From Antrihabitans stalactiti (lineage in GTDB: Bacteria > Actinomycetota > Actinomycetes > Mycobacteriales > Mycobacteriaceae), in contig NZ_VCQU01000019.1 of assembly GCF_012932915.1 (NCBI RefSeq), forward strand, positions 1 through 64,000: a stretch of 64,000 nucleotides of DNA. The letters run 5' to 3'. The position numbers and the translations under genes are program-made. The notes beneath the pieces were generated by a model, which made no database searches, was not told the DNA's origin, and saw only the letters and a list, made by a program, of their open reading frames with translations. Positions 36,389 through 46,099 of the stretch are shown one piece after another; within the stretch, counting starts at the first letter, position 1; each line of letters begins with the position of its first letter.

Positions 36389-37390
36389 TCACGCCAAGGT
36401 GATCCGGGATGCGCCACGCAACGTCTGCGAGGGCGAGACCCCATAGCGTTGCCGGTAGGCGGCCGCGAATCGGGGGCCGTGGGTGAATCCCCACCGGAGG
36501 GCGGTGTCGGTTACCGTCACCCGGCTACCGAGTTCCGCCGCTTCCAGTTCCTCGTGAACCCTCGTCATTCGTGCCTGTTGCACGTAGGCCATGGGCGTCG
36601 TGCCGAGGCATTCGTGGAAGTCGCGTTGCAGGGAGCGCGCGCTCACACGGGCCGCGGCCGCTATAGCGGTGACCGTCAGCGGCCGTTCCAGATTCGCCTC
36701 GATGAATTCTATTGCGCGCGACACACCACGTCGCCGATAGGGCGTGGCCCTGTCCTCCAGGCGGTCGGAGAAGTTGTGCGGCTGGGCCGTCAGCAACGCC
36801 GTCATGAGAAATTCGGTCCACGGCGCTAGCACGAGGGGGTTGCCCGCCAGACCTTCGGACCTATCGAGGTCGCGGGCGAGGGCGACCACCGATTCCGCCC
36901 ACGACGCTGCAGCACCGGATAGTTCCATCGCAGGCCGGAACAACACTGGGCCGGACACCGGACCGTCGAGCAGTCCTTCGAGGTGCCGCTCCAGCGCATG
37001 GCGTTCGATGCGCACATGCAGCTGGCGGTAGTGCTCGCTGAGGTGCATTCGCGCGATCGTGGACGGCGAGAGGATTGCCGCGCGTGTCCGGTCGACAAGT
37101 ACGTCACCGTCGTTGTGGGACACGCAATTGCGCCCGCCGAGTGAGAGGTTGACGTCGTAGTAGGACACAGGGTCGGTGAACTGGGCGGCAAGTTCGGCAC
37201 CGGAGTGCTCGGCGTACACGAACGCGATCGGACCTATCCGCACCTCGGCAAGTTGCGCGTCGAATGCGACGTCGTGACCCAGCGGTTCCAATGTGTGCCT
37301 GGTGAGTCGTCGCGATATCCCCGCGCGGAGTTCGTCGACATCGCGGGTCCGCAACCCGCGATGCCGCTGCAATAGAACATCGTCGTCCAT
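36389..37390 (-). CDS. AraC-family activator of the hydroxyquinol cluster
   Basis: 333 aa from the ATG at 37390, with GTGAGGACC upstream. N-terminal ligand domain (NhaR/AraC-binding-2 type; SYYDVNLSLGG ... VHIERHALERHL) and C-terminal double helix-turn-helix (ITAIAAAARVSARSLQRDF within it; ALRWGFTHGPRFAAAYRQRYGVSP). Lies directly upstream of and in line with the FAD hydroxylase, so it probably senses the aromatic substrate and drives that operon. Confidence 0.9.
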   Translation of the reverse strand: MDDDVLLQRHRGLRTRDVDELRAGISRRLTRHTLEPLGHDVAFDAQLAEVRIGPIAFVYAEHSGAELAAQFTDPVSYYDVNLSLGGRNCVSHNDGDVLVDRTRAAILSPSTIARMHLSEHYRQLHVRIERHALERHLEGLLDGPVSGPVLFRPAMELSGAAASWAESVVALARDLDRSEGLAGNPLVLAPWTEFLMTALLTAQPHNFSDRLEDRATPYRRRGVSRAIEFIEANLERPLTVTAIAAAARVSARSLQRDFHECLGTTPMAYVQQARMTRVHEELEAAELGSRVTVTDTALRWGFTHGPRFAAAYRQRYGVSPSQTLRGASRITLA

Positions 37391-37420
37391 CGCTGTGGTC
37401 CTCACCGTCCCTACGCGCTC

Positions 37421-38377
37421 CTATGCAGTCTCCGCCTGCTGGCGGATTTCCAGAAGAGAACGTGCATGCCCGTCGAGTCGACGGTCCTCGTCGGTCCGAG
37501 GTTCCCACTGCGGCACCCGCATCGATCGGCCTCGGTCGTCGAGTGCAACGAATATCGCGAGGGCGTGCGCGGCGAGTTCGGCGGCGCCGGTGCGTGGATC
37601 GATCGAGCGAACGTGCACGCTGAGATGCATCGACTTGTGCGTAGTGTGGATGAGCCGAGCGCCGATCTCCACCATGTTGCCGATCAACAACGGGCGGTAG
37701 AACCGGATCCCGCCGACGTAGGACGCAATCGTCTCGGCGCCGCTCCAACCCGATGCGCAGACGAAGGCAGCCTCATCGATCCAGCGCATCACGTTGCCGC
37801 CGTGCACTTTTCCACCCCAGTTGACGTCGCTCGGCGCCGCGAGGAAGCGCAACACTTTGCTCGGCGCATGCGAGGCGTCGCTGTAGCTCTGCTCGGCCAT
37901 CTCAGCTTCGATGTTGTGGCGCACGGCAATCCGGCGGCGCGCCGCGAGCTGACGCCGCTGGTCCAGCAGCGTCGCGGGTATCCATGGCGGCACTGCGGCA
38001 GGTTTGCCTGCGTCGTCGACTGCGACGAAAACGGTCAGGCATTGAGCTGTTTCGCTGACGCTGCCTGTGCGCGGATCGCCAGACGAAACCGTCACGAGGA
38101 TATGCATACTCGTGCGACCGGTATAGACGATCCGGGCGTCGATCTCGACGAGCTGACCCGCTTCGACAGGCCGGGAGAACCGGATGTTGCCGACGTACGC
38201 GGTCACGCAGTAGCGACCGCTCCATGCCGATGCGCATGCGTAGCCAGCCTTGTCCACCCATTCGAGCACTCGGCCGCCGTCGATGCGCTGCCGATAGCCC
38301 GCGTCGGACGATTTGGCGAGGAACCGTAGCGTCGACTCCGACGTCCGCGGTAGATCGATGGAAACCGACACGGCCAC
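37421..38377 (-). CDS. Tandem hotdog acyl-CoA thioesterase
   Basis: 318 aa made of two related hotdog domains: DGGRVLEWVDKAGYACAS near residues 33-50 and its repeat HGGNVMRWIDEAAFVCAS near 190-207, each with a conserved Asp, then YVGNIRFSRPV and YVGGIRFYRPL. Layout is that of the acyl-CoA thioesterase (BFIT/YciA-like) group. It stands 6 bp after pcaJ and so is cotranscribed; it may protect against trapped CoA esters in 3-oxoadipate breakdown. Substrate uncertain. Confidence 0.85.
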   Translation of the reverse strand: MAVSVSIDLPRTSESTLRFLAKSSDAGYRQRIDGGRVLEWVDKAGYACASAWSGRYCVTAYVGNIRFSRPVEAGQLVEIDARIVYTGRTSMHILVTVSSGDPRTGSVSETAQCLTVFVAVDDAGKPAAVPPWIPATLLDQRRQLAARRRIAVRHNIEAEMAEQSYSDASHAPSKVLRFLAAPSDVNWGGKVHGGNVMRWIDEAAFVCASGWSGAETIASYVGGIRFYRPLLIGNMVEIGARLIHTTHKSMHLSVHVRSIDPRTGAAELAAHALAIFVALDDRGRSMRVPQWEPRTDEDRRLDGHARSLLEIRQQAETA

Positions 38378-38383
38378 AACCTT

Positions 38384-39031
38384 TTACGCGGCCCGGACCG
38401 TACGAACGTCGATCGGAGCGCCCGTGGCGGCTCGCACCTGATCGACGCTCACACCCGGCGCGGTCTCGACCAGGACCAGCCCGTCCGGCGTCACGTCCAG
38501 CACAGCCATGTCGGTGATAATCCTTTGCACACAACGCAATCCGGTCAGGGGCAAGGTGCACTCGGCGAGGATTTTCGGGTCGCCGTTCTTCGAGACGTGC
38601 TCCATCATCACGATGACCTTGCGGGCGCCGTGAACGAGGTCCATCGCGCCACCCATGCCTTTGACCATGTGGCCGGGGATCATCCAGTTCGCCAGATCAC
38701 CCTGTGCACTGACCTGCATAGCGCCGAGAACGGCAACGTCGACATGGCCGCCGCGGATCATGCCGAACGACTGCGACGAGTCGAAATACGACGCACCAGG
38801 CAGGACCGTGATGGTCTCCTTGCCTGCGTTGATCAGCTCGGGATCGAGTTCGTCTTCGGTCGGGTACGGACCGACGCCCAAGACGCCGTTCTCCGAGTGC
38901 AAGACCACGGTGATGTCCGGCGAGAGGTAGTTCGGAACCAACGTCGGCATACCGATGCCGAGATTCACGTACTGCCCGTCCTCGAGTTCCTGCGCGACGC
39001 GCGCGGCCATTTCATCGCGAGTGAGTGTCAT
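38384..39031 (-). CDS. pcaJ: 3-oxoadipate CoA-transferase subunit B
   Basis: 215 aa. Family I CoA-transferase beta subunit with catalytic Glu in SENGVLGVG near residue 47, and [15 protein letters not shown]. Transfers CoA from succinyl-CoA to 3-oxoadipate together with PcaI. ATGA overlap with pcaI. Serves both the catechol/protocatechuate and the hydroxyquinol route, since maleylacetate reductase makes 3-oxoadipate. Confidence 0.92.
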   Translation of the reverse strand: MTLTRDEMAARVAQELEDGQYVNLGIGMPTLVPNYLSPDITVVLHSENGVLGVGPYPTEDELDPELINAGKETITVLPGASYFDSSQSFGMIRGGHVDVAVLGAMQVSAQGDLANWMIPGHMVKGMGGAMDLVHGARKVIVMMEHVSKNGDPKILAECTLPLTGLRCVQRIITDMAVLDVTPDGLVLVETAPGVSVDQVRAATGAPIDVRTVRAA

Positions 39032-39777
39032 GCCCGCACCGTCCTCTTCTCGATTCCGACCGTCACTTTGCCGACGTGCACCACGCGCTGAACGTGGATT
39101 CCCGGAGTGTGCACTTCGCCCGGGTCGATCTCCCCCGGCTCGACCAGGTGCTCGACCTGGGCAATCGTGATCCGGCCCGCAGTCGCCGCAGGCGGATTGA
39201 AATTCATTGCGCTGCGGCGGTATACGAGATTCCCGTGCCTGTCACCTTTCCAGGCGTGGACCAGCGCGTAATCGGTGACGATGCCGCGCTCCATCACGTA
39301 GGTGACGCCGTCGAATTCTCGCGTTTCCTTCGGACGGGTCGCGACCGCGATACCGCCCTTGCCGTCGTAGCGAAGCGGAAGTCCGCCATCTGCGACCTGG
39401 GTACCGACGCCTGCAGGGGTAAAGAACGCTGGGATGCCCGCACCTCCCGCGCGCATGCGCTCGGCAAGCGTGCCTTGGGGTGTGAGTTCCACTTCGAGTT
39501 CACCGGACAGGTACTGCCTCGCGAACTCCTTGTTCTCACCGACGTAGGAACTGATCGTGCGGCGGATCCGATGCTGCTCCAGCAGCACGCCGAGGCCGAA
39601 ACCGGCAGTCCCGCAGTTGTTGCTGACGATCTCCAGATCGGTTGCGCCCTGCTCGAGTATTGCGCTGATCAGCACCTGCGGCACACCCACCAGCCCGAAG
39701 CCGCCGACCGCCAACGAAGCCCCGTCCGGGATATCGGCGACCGCTGCGGCTGCCGACGAAATGACCTTGTCCATCAT
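39028..39777 (-). CDS. pcaI: 3-oxoadipate CoA-transferase subunit A
   Basis: 249 aa from ATG at 39777 (a second ATG is adjacent). Contains [15 protein letters not shown] and [14 protein letters not shown] (both alpha-subunit marks), and [12 protein letters not shown]. First gene of the pcaIJ-thioesterase operon, divergent from pcaD. No clear ribosome site before the start. Confidence 0.92.
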   Translation of the reverse strand: MMDKVISSAAAAVADIPDGASLAVGGFGLVGVPQVLISAILEQGATDLEIVSNNCGTAGFGLGVLLEQHRIRRTISSYVGENKEFARQYLSGELEVELTPQGTLAERMRAGGAGIPAFFTPAGVGTQVADGGLPLRYDGKGGIAVATRPKETREFDGVTYVMERGIVTDYALVHAWKGDRHGNLVYRRSAMNFNPPAATAGRITIAQVEHLVEPGEIDPGEVHTPGIHVQRVVHVGKVTVGIEKRTVRA

Positions 39778-39796
39778 GGCGATGAGTCTAACGCAA

Positions 39797-39833
39797 AATG
39801 TGCGCATTGTGAATGCTTGTTCGTATTGCGAAC
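39797..39833. promoter_or_regulatory. PcaR-type operator in the pcaI-pcaD divergent promoter
   Basis: GTTCGTATTGCGAAC (39819-39833) is a GTTCG-n5-CGAAC inverted repeat, and AATGTGCGCATT lies just left at 39797-39808. IclR-type PcaR proteins bind such 15-bp palindromes. The divergent interval is only about 75 bp, so one site could control both operons. The same GTTCG-n5-CGAAC layout recurs at 46885-46899. Confidence 0.6.
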
Positions 39834-39852
39834 GCTCTGGTACATTGGCCTC

Positions 39853-40617
39853 GTGGTTGAGATAGCGCATGCGCGCAGTGGTTCAGGATCGACAGTCGTC
39901 CTCCTCGGCTCACTCGGCTCGGACCGGTCGATGTGGGATCCGCAGGTCCGGGCGCTGTCCGCCGATCACGACGTGCTGGCGGTCGACATCCGCGGGCATG
40001 GCGAATCTCCAGTCGCCACAGTCGACTACACGATTTCGTCATTGGCCGACGATGTCCTCGAGTTGCTGGATCGGCTCGACATCGGCTCGGCACACGTCGT
40101 CGGATTGTCGCTAGGCGGTGCGATCGCGCAGTATCTCGCCGCGCACGCGCCCACCCGGGTCCGGACGCTGACACTGCTCTGTACGTCGGCGAAATTCGGC
40201 GAGCCCGGCGGCTGGCTCGACCGGGCTGTTTTCGTTCGCTCGAATGGAACCGGAGCGCTGGCTGAGGCGGTTGTCGGCCGCTGGTTCAGCCCGGAGTTCG
40301 CCGGTTCCGTCGACAGTTGGGTCGCTATGGTCACCAACACGCCGGACGAGGGCTACGCGCGCTGCTGCGAGGCGCTGGCCCACTGGGACGGTCGCGCGGA
40401 CCTGGTCCGCATCACCGCGCCGACCCTCGTCATCGCCGGTGCACAAGATCCCGCCACCACACCTGCCGATCTCGGTGCGATCGCCGATGCGATCCCCAAT
40501 TCCACTCTGCACGTGCTGAATCCAGGCGCGCACCTCGTGAACGTCGAACAATCGGACGCCGTATCGAGGCTGATCGCCGACCACATCGCAGCACAGGGGT
40601 TGGATGGTGACCTATGA
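39853..40617 (+). CDS. pcaD: 3-oxoadipate enol-lactonase (alpha/beta hydrolase)
   Basis: 254 aa from the GTG at 39853. Contains LLGSLGSDRSMWDPQ (oxyanion region), nucleophile elbow GLSLGG near residue 88, Asp in AGAQDPATT near 201 and His in NPGAHL near 229. In Gram-positives PcaD is often fused to PcaC as PcaL; here it is PcaD alone, and no PcaC is in the window. Coupled to pcaR by ATGA. Confidence 0.88.
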   Translation: MVEIAHARSGSGSTVVLLGSLGSDRSMWDPQVRALSADHDVLAVDIRGHGESPVATVDYTISSLADDVLELLDRLDIGSAHVVGLSLGGAIAQYLAAHAPTRVRTLTLLCTSAKFGEPGGWLDRAVFVRSNGTGALAEAVVGRWFSPEFAGSVDSWVAMVTNTPDEGYARCCEALAHWDGRADLVRITAPTLVIAGAQDPATTPADLGAIADAIPNSTLHVLNPGAHLVNVEQSDAVSRLIADHIAAQGLDGDL

Positions 40618-41393
40618 CCGAACCAACGCCCGACTACGTCCAATCGCTGGCCAGAGGCCTCGCTGTCATTCGCGCGTTCGACGCCGAGCATCCTCGGCAG
40701 ACGCTGAGCGAAGTCGCGAAAGTGACCGGCCTGACCCGCGCCACTGCCCGGCGCTTCTTGTTGACGCTGGTCGAGCTCGGTTACGTCCGCACGGACGGCT
40801 CGGTGTTCTCGTTGACGCCGCGCGTCCTCGATCTCGGCTACAGCTACCTGTCGAGCCTCACGCTCCCGGAAGTCGCAGGTCCGCATCTGGAATCGCTTGC
40901 CAAGCGGGTGCACGAGTCCGCGTCGGTGTCGATCCTCGATGGTGACGACGTGGTGTACGTGGCGCGCGTTCCAGTCAGCCGCATCATGACGGTGTCGATC
41001 AACATCGGCACCCGGTTTCCGGCGTTCGCGACTTCGATGGGCCGGGTACTGCTCGCCGGTCTCAGTGACGAAGATTTCGAAAAGTACCTGACCAGAGTCG
41101 AATTGGTCCCGCTGACCGGACGGACCATCGCCACCGTCGACGGCCTGCGCGAGGAGATCTCGCGCGTCCGCGCGGCCGGGTACTGCATCGTGGATCAAGA
41201 ACTCGAAGAGGGACTGCGGTCGCTCGCCGCGCCGATCCGCAACCACAACGGCACCGTCGTCGCTGCTGTGAACGTCTCGACGCAGGCTGCTCGCTATACC
41301 GCGGCGGCCGTGCGCAAAGACCTCATCCCTCCCCTGTTGGAAACCGCCGAGGCCATTCATTCCGACCTCGGACGCGTCCAATCTCAACCCTGA
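40614..41393 (+). CDS. pcaR: IclR-family regulator of the 3-oxoadipate pathway
   Basis: 259 aa. N-terminal winged helix (LSEVAKVTGLTRATARRFL) and C-terminal IclR effector domain (SVSINIGTRFPAFATSMGR, DQELEEGLRSLAAP). Resembles PcaR/PcaU/CatR proteins, and is a relative of the catR product at 61020-61796. Sits between pcaD and pcaF, with a 15-bp gap before pcaF. Confidence 0.92.
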   Translation: MTEPTPDYVQSLARGLAVIRAFDAEHPRQTLSEVAKVTGLTRATARRFLLTLVELGYVRTDGSVFSLTPRVLDLGYSYLSSLTLPEVAGPHLESLAKRVHESASVSILDGDDVVYVARVPVSRIMTVSINIGTRFPAFATSMGRVLLAGLSDEDFEKYLTRVELVPLTGRTIATVDGLREEISRVRAAGYCIVDQELEEGLRSLAAPIRNHNGTVVAAVNVSTQAARYTAAAVRKDLIPPLLETAEAIHSDLGRVQSQP

Positions 41394-41408
41394 ACCGAAG
41401 GAAGCACC

Positions 41409-42620
41409 ATGCCTGACGCCGTGATCTGCGAACCACTCCGTACACCGGTCGGCCGCTTCGGCGGCGTGTTCAAAGACCTGACGGCGGAATCCCTCGCGGC
41501 GACCGTGATATCCGAACTCGTTGCACGCAGCGGAATTTCGGGATCACAGGTCGACGATGTCATCTTCGGACAGGCTTCGCCGAACGGTGATGCCCCCGCG
41601 ATCGGCCGAATCGCGGCACTCGACGCAGGTCTGGGAACAGACGTTCCCGGCCTCCAGGTCGATCGCCGGTGCGGCTCCGGACTGCAGGCGATCATTCAGG
41701 CCTGCATGCAGGTGTCGACCGGCGCGAGCGACCTGATCCTGGCCGGCGGTGTCGAATCGATGAGTCAGGCCGAGTTCTACGCCACCGGAATGCGGTGGGG
41801 CGTGAAAGGTGAGGGCGTAGCCCTCATGGATCGGCTCGCGCGTGCCCGCGTCACTGCGGGCGGTAAGAACTTCCCCGTTCCCGGCGGCATGATCGAAACC
41901 GCGGAGAATCTGCGCGCGGAATTCGCGATCAGCCGGGCGGACCAGGACGCGCTCGCCGTCCAGTCGCATCAGCGCGCGGTCGCCGCTCAGCAAGCGGGGC
42001 GTTTCGCCGACGAGATCGTCGCCGTGCCTGTGCCGCAACGCCGATCGGATCCGCTACTCGTCGACACCGATGAACATCCCCGAGCCGACACAAGCCTCGA
42101 GTCGCTCGCCAAGCTGCGCGCAATTCGGGCAAAGATCGATCCCGAGTCGACGGTCACCGCCGGTAATGCGAGCGGTCAGAACGACGGTGCCGCAGCGTGC
42201 ATCGTGACCACGGCGGAGATGGCACGCGAGCTCGGATTGCGCCCGCTCGCGCGGTTGGCGTCGTGGGCAGTCGCCGGTGTGCCGCCGAGAACCATGGGTA
42301 TCGGTCCGGTGCCTGCGACCGAAAAGGCCCTCGGCCGTCTACATCTCACCCTCGACGACATGGACGTCATCGAGCTGAACGAAGCTTTCGCCGCTCAGGC
42401 GCTGGCCGTGCTGCGGACCTGGAAGGTCGAGCCCGACGATGCGCGCCTGAACCCCAACGGTTCCGGGATTTCGCTCGGCCATCCGGTCGGCGCCACGGGT
42501 GCTCGAATTCTCGCGACGTTGCTGCGCGAACTCGACCGCCGTGAGGCGCGCTACGGCCTGGAGACGATGTGCATCGGCGGCGGTCAGGGCCTGGCTGCGG
42601 TATTCGAGCGCCTCACCTAA
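41409..42620 (+). CDS. pcaF: 3-oxoadipyl-CoA thiolase
   Basis: 403 aa. Acetyl-CoA acyltransferase with nucleophile C88 in DRRCGSGLQ, NEAFAAQAL near 325, GHPVGATGAR near 357 and CIGGGQG near 388. Splits 3-oxoadipyl-CoA into succinyl-CoA and acetyl-CoA, ending the 3-oxoadipate pathway. ATG after AAGGAAGC. Convergent with qsuB, with the 114-bp palindromic repeat between. Confidence 0.93.
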   Translation: MPDAVICEPLRTPVGRFGGVFKDLTAESLAATVISELVARSGISGSQVDDVIFGQASPNGDAPAIGRIAALDAGLGTDVPGLQVDRRCGSGLQAIIQACMQVSTGASDLILAGGVESMSQAEFYATGMRWGVKGEGVALMDRLARARVTAGGKNFPVPGGMIETAENLRAEFAISRADQDALAVQSHQRAVAAQQAGRFADEIVAVPVPQRRSDPLLVDTDEHPRADTSLESLAKLRAIRAKIDPESTVTAGNASGQNDGAAACIVTTAEMARELGLRPLARLASWAVAGVPPRTMGIGPVPATEKALGRLHLTLDDMDVIELNEAFAAQALAVLRTWKVEPDDARLNPNGSGISLGHPVGATGARILATLLRELDRREARYGLETMCIGGGQGLAAVFERLT

Positions 42621-42621
42621 C

Positions 42622-42735
42622 CCCGTGCGCGCGTCTCACCCCTCCAGGGGTGAAAATCACTCACAGTTACCAAGCGAGGGGAACCTCGAACTGTGAGTGA
42701 TTTTTACCCCTCTGGGGGTGAGACGCGCGCACGGG
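42622..42735. repeat. 114-bp palindromic repeat, copy 1
   Basis: Two 47-bp near-perfect arms, beginning CCCGTGCGCGCG and ending CGCGCGCACGGG. Each arm itself forms a small hairpin (ACCCC-n4-GGGGT), and the centre has another (CGAGG-GGAA-CCTCG). It lies between two convergent genes and can act as a strong bidirectional terminator. Identical but for about one base to 48278-48391. Confidence 0.85.
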
Positions 42736-42743
42736 TTGGGGGG

Positions 42744-44666
42744 TCAGCGCAACTGCGCCGAAAGACGTACGGCTGCATTCGGTTCGCCGTAGCCCTTGTA
42801 TCCGCCGACCCGCTGAACGACCTCGAAGAACAGGTCTGCGCCGACGGTCCTGGTGAATAAGTGGAAGAACTCGCCATCGGCATTCGCGTCGTACAAGATG
42901 CCGAGCGTCCGCATCCGGTCGAGCAGTTCTGGGTGCAGACCGAATCGGGCCTCGAGATCGGCGTAGTAGTTCGGTGAGATCGGTAGTGGTTCATAGCCGC
43001 CCGCGACCATGTGGGTTGCCGTCGTGAAGATGTCCTCGCATGAGAACGCCACGTGACTGACACCGCCGCGGCGTGCGACCGGGATGTTCTCCATGCCGAA
43101 CGCGTTGCCGTCCACCATGTTCAGCAGAATCCGCAACCGGGCGTCGCCGTCCCCCAAAGTGAGCGCCTGCGTGTGCATCAAGCCAACGGCATCGGTCACG
43201 TCGAGCCCCTCGTGCGGCTGCATGCCGAGCACGGACCGCAGGGCAAGCATCACGCCGTCCCAACTGTCGGCAGGCAACGCCAACGCTATGTGGTCGACGC
43301 CCGTGAACAGGGCGCGTTGCCGGCGCCACTGCGCGACCGGAATCGGGTACATCTCGAACGCGGACAACCAACCAGCACCGCTGCTCGGGCTACGCAGGTC
43401 CAGCGACGTCGCGTCGGTGACGCGGAGCCGCACGACGTCCGACTGTGCCGGGTCGGCGCCCGGCAGGTCCACTTCGCTCACCGGCATTTCCAGAGCGGCT
43501 GCCCGGCGCCCCCACGCGTCCGGATCAGCGCATCGGACACCGATTTGGGTGAGCGCCGGCAGGTCGGCCGGAATGCCCGGCGCAGTCCACACTGTGCCCG
43601 CAGTTGCGTCGACGGCGATCGTCAGCGAGCCGTGCCGCCACAGTTGCAAGTCGTGCTGACGATGGCGTCCGACGAGATGAAACCCTATGTGCCGCAGCAT
43701 CTCCCGTAGCTCACCGTCTTTGCGTGGGCCCGCTGCCAGACGCAGGGAGACGACGCCGTCGATCGGAGCCGGGGCCGGTGGTGCGAACAGCGACAGCCCG
43801 CGTGTGTCGCATTCGCTCTCCTGCACGCGCGCGACCTCCTCCTGCAGATGCAGCAACGAACGATGGGCGTCCGCCGCGGTACGACCAGTGGCCGAATGCC
43901 GAAATACGTCGTTGAAGACCTCGAGCGACCACGGACCTGTGTAGCCGGAAGCCTGGACGTGCGCGCCGAAGGTCGCGAGGTCGAAATTGCCCTGTCCCGG
44001 GAAGTTTCGATGGTGCCTGCTCCACGAGAGCACATCCATGGACAGCCGCGGCGCATCGGCAAGCTGGAGGAAGAAGATCTTGTCGCCGGGGATGTCGCGG
44101 ATTCCGCTGGGATCGTCGCCTCGCGACAGAATATGGAAGCTGTCCAGGCAGGTGCCGAGGGCCGGGTGGTCAGCGCGCGCGACGATGTCCCACGCATGCC
44201 GGTAGGTGTTGACGTGCGCGCCCCAGGCGAGAGCCTCGTACGCGATCCGAATGCCGCGCCGGTCCGCACGGACCGAGAGTTCGTGCAATTGCGCGGCCAG
44301 TCGGTCGTCGTCGCGCACGGCGGTCGGCAGCGGCGACGAGCAGACGAGAATCGTGTCGCACCCGAGTTGCGCCATGATGTCGAACTTGCGCTCGGCGCGA
44401 ATCAGGTTCCGGGCGAATTGCTCGTCGTCGGTGGAATCCAGGTCTCGAAACGGCTGATACAGGTCGATCCTCAAGCCGAGATCGCCAGCCCTCGTGGCCA
44501 ATTCACCTGGCGACAGTGGCGAGCTGACGAAGTCCGGCTCGAAAACCTCGAACCCGTCGAAGCCGGCATCGGCGATCGCGGTGAGTTTCTCCTCGAGCGA
44601 TCCGCTCAACGACACCGTCGCCACCGACGTGCGGACCCGCGTACGGACTTGCGCCTGAGTGCTCAT
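42744..44666 (-). CDS. qsuB: 3-dehydroshikimate dehydratase with HPPD-like domain (QsuB type)
   Basis: 640 aa. Residues 1-275 are a sugar-phosphate isomerase/epimerase (TIM barrel) domain with FEPDFVSSP, CDTILVCSS and LQLADAPR; it converts 3-dehydroshikimate to protocatechuate. Residues about 300-620 are a two-module VOC/4-hydroxyphenylpyruvate-dioxygenase-like domain whose metal ligands are kept (VDHIAL, VSHVAF, FFEVVQR). Same two-part build as Corynebacterium QsuB. ATGA overlap with the dehydrogenase gene. Confidence 0.92.
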   Translation of the reverse strand: MSTQAQVRTRVRTSVATVSLSGSLEEKLTAIADAGFDGFEVFEPDFVSSPLSPGELATRAGDLGLRIDLYQPFRDLDSTDDEQFARNLIRAERKFDIMAQLGCDTILVCSSPLPTAVRDDDRLAAQLHELSVRADRRGIRIAYEALAWGAHVNTYRHAWDIVARADHPALGTCLDSFHILSRGDDPSGIRDIPGDKIFFLQLADAPRLSMDVLSWSRHHRNFPGQGNFDLATFGAHVQASGYTGPWSLEVFNDVFRHSATGRTAADAHRSLLHLQEEVARVQESECDTRGLSLFAPPAPAPIDGVVSLRLAAGPRKDGELREMLRHIGFHLVGRHRQHDLQLWRHGSLTIAVDATAGTVWTAPGIPADLPALTQIGVRCADPDAWGRRAAALEMPVSEVDLPGADPAQSDVVRLRVTDATSLDLRSPSSGAGWLSAFEMYPIPVAQWRRQRALFTGVDHIALALPADSWDGVMLALRSVLGMQPHEGLDVTDAVGLMHTQALTLGDGDARLRILLNMVDGNAFGMENIPVARRGGVSHVAFSCEDIFTTATHMVAGGYEPLPISPNYYADLEARFGLHPELLDRMRTLGILYDANADGEFFHLFTRTVGADLFFEVVQRVGGYKGYGEPNAAVRLSAQLR

Positions 44667-45547
44667 CGCACCATCACCGATTCCTCCTGGCGGATCAGGG
44701 CCGTCATGTGGTCGAACATTCGGTCGGCGTCGGGTTCGATGCCGGTGAAGATCCGGAATGCGTCGACCGCCTGGAACACGGCCATGCCTGCGCCGCTCAG
44801 TGTTCGTGCCCCGACCTCGCGGGCGGCACGAAGAAGGTCCGTCTCCAGTGGGCGGTACACGACGTCGGCGACCCAGAGATCGGGTCGGAGCAACTCTGGC
44901 GGCACCGCCGAGCCGGGGTGTGCAGCCATTCCCATCGGGGTCGCATTCACCAGTCCGTCTGCTGTCGACAACCGCTCGGGCAGATCGGCAAGTGCGGCGA
45001 TAGAAATATCGGCGGCGACGAACGCCGGGGCCAGTCGGTCGCGCAGTTGCAGCGCTCTGACTATGTTGTTGTCCACCAACGTGATTCGGCCGACTCCTCG
45101 TCTGAGCAAGGCATACGCGACGGCGACGCCCGCTCCCCCCGCGCCGAGCTGCACGACGTTGTCCATGGCGGCGCCGGTGAGACTGCGGTCGAGGTTGCGG
45201 GCGAAGCCGGACCAGTCGGTGTTGTGCCCGATCGCCTTTCCCTCCTCGAACACCACGGTGTTGACCGCGCCGAGGAGTTCGGCGTCAGCGGACAGTCCGT
45301 CGAGGCAACCGATCACTGCTTGCTTGCAGGGGTGCGTGATGTTGAGTCCACGAAAGCCCAGTTCCTGTGCGCTCCACACCAATCGCGGCAGGTTCGACGT
45401 GCTCAGGCTGAGGTGGTCGAGGTCGATGATCCGGTAGGCGTAGGTGAGGCCGTGCCTGCGACCCTCTTCCTCGTGCATCGGCGGCGTCAGCGACGCGCGG
45501 ATTCCGGACCCGATAAGGCCGCACACAATCGATTCGATCATGATCAT
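44663..45547 (-). CDS. Shikimate/quinate dehydrogenase
   Basis: 294 aa from the ATG at 45547 that overlaps the AroQ stop. SLTPPMHEE near residue 17 binds the substrate; NITHPCKQ holds the catalytic Lys, NTDW holds Asp; [11 protein letters not shown] near 133 is the NAD(P) motif; then LVDNN. The Asp after the second strand and the operon with AroQ and QsuB suggest the catabolic quinate/shikimate enzyme (QsuD/YdiB-like), not the biosynthetic AroE. Confidence 0.9.
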   Translation of the reverse strand: MIMIESIVCGLIGSGIRASLTPPMHEEEGRRHGLTYAYRIIDLDHLSLSTSNLPRLVWSAQELGFRGLNITHPCKQAVIGCLDGLSADAELLGAVNTVVFEEGKAIGHNTDWSGFARNLDRSLTGAAMDNVVQLGAGGAGVAVAYALLRRGVGRITLVDNNIVRALQLRDRLAPAFVAADISIAALADLPERLSTADGLVNATPMGMAAHPGSAVPPELLRPDLWVADVVYRPLETDLLRAAREVGARTLSGAGMAVFQAVDAFRIFTGIEPDADRMFDHMTALIRQEESVMVR

Positions 45548-45993
45548 GCCTCCGTCGCGCGGCAGAGCCACTCGATCGCCGCGCGGTAGCCGCCGGTACC
45601 GAGACCGCAGAGGACGGCGTTGGCGACGGGCGAGACCAGCGAGCGATGCCGGAATTCCTCGCGTGCGTGAATGTTGGTGATATGCACTTCGACCACGGGA
45701 ACCTCGAGCATTGCGATCGCGTCGCGCAGTGCCACCGAGGTGTGCGCGTAGCCACCGGGGTTGATCACGACGCCGGACGTCGTTCCCCGGGCCGCGTGGA
45801 TCCAATCAATGAGTGCGCCTTCATGATTGGACTGCTGAGTGTCGACGGTCCGGCCGAACGAAGCCGCGGCCTTCCCACACAGGTCGACGACGTCGGCGAG
45901 GGTTTCCCGACCGTAGAGGTCCGGCTGACGCGTCCCCAGCAGGTTCAGGTTCGGACCGTTGAGCACGAGAATGGGGAGGTCGGTCGTCGGCAC
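45544..45993 (-). CDS. aroQ: Type II 3-dehydroquinate dehydratase
   Basis: 149 aa, normal for type [20 protein letters not shown] at the start (with the active-site Arg and Tyr), [15 protein letters not shown] in the middle (His), and [17 protein letters not shown] (His and Arg). Dehydrates 3-dehydroquinate; here for quinate use. First gene of the operon, 106 bp from the divergent TetR gene. Confidence 0.95.
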   Translation of the reverse strand: MPTTDLPILVLNGPNLNLLGTRQPDLYGRETLADVVDLCGKAAASFGRTVDTQQSNHEGALIDWIHAARGTTSGVVINPGGYAHTSVALRDAIAMLEVPVVEVHITNIHAREEFRHRSLVSPVANAVLCGLGTGGYRAAIEWLCRATEA

Positions 45994-46004
45994 TGGACGA
46001 TCCC

Positions 46005-46036
46005 TTCGTAATGTACGAACTAGTGAGTTAACTCAC
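46005..46036. promoter_or_regulatory. Operators between aroQ and the TetR gene
   Basis: GTGAGTTAACTCAC (46023-46036) is a perfect 14-bp palindrome, and TTCGTAATGTACGAA (46005-46019) a perfect 15-mer with a 3-bp centre. GAACTA-n4-GTTAA at 46017-46031 recurs at 46810-46824 upstream of the transporter. Likely TetR and possibly IclR binding sites. Confidence 0.6.
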
Positions 46037-46099
46037 GACGATACTCCACCGATCGCGTCATGCAAAGAGGTCCAGCCGCACCAGCGTTAGAGTGACGCC

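Noticed and set aside
42622-42735. Insertion sequence or CRISPR repeat
   Set aside because: No transposase frame, no target duplication and only two distant copies; no spaced short repeats. It is described as a palindromic repeat.
44663-45805. Longer form of the shikimate dehydrogenase
   Set aside because: Residues before 45547 lie in another frame of aroQ; the ATG overlapping the aroQ stop fits the operon and family start.
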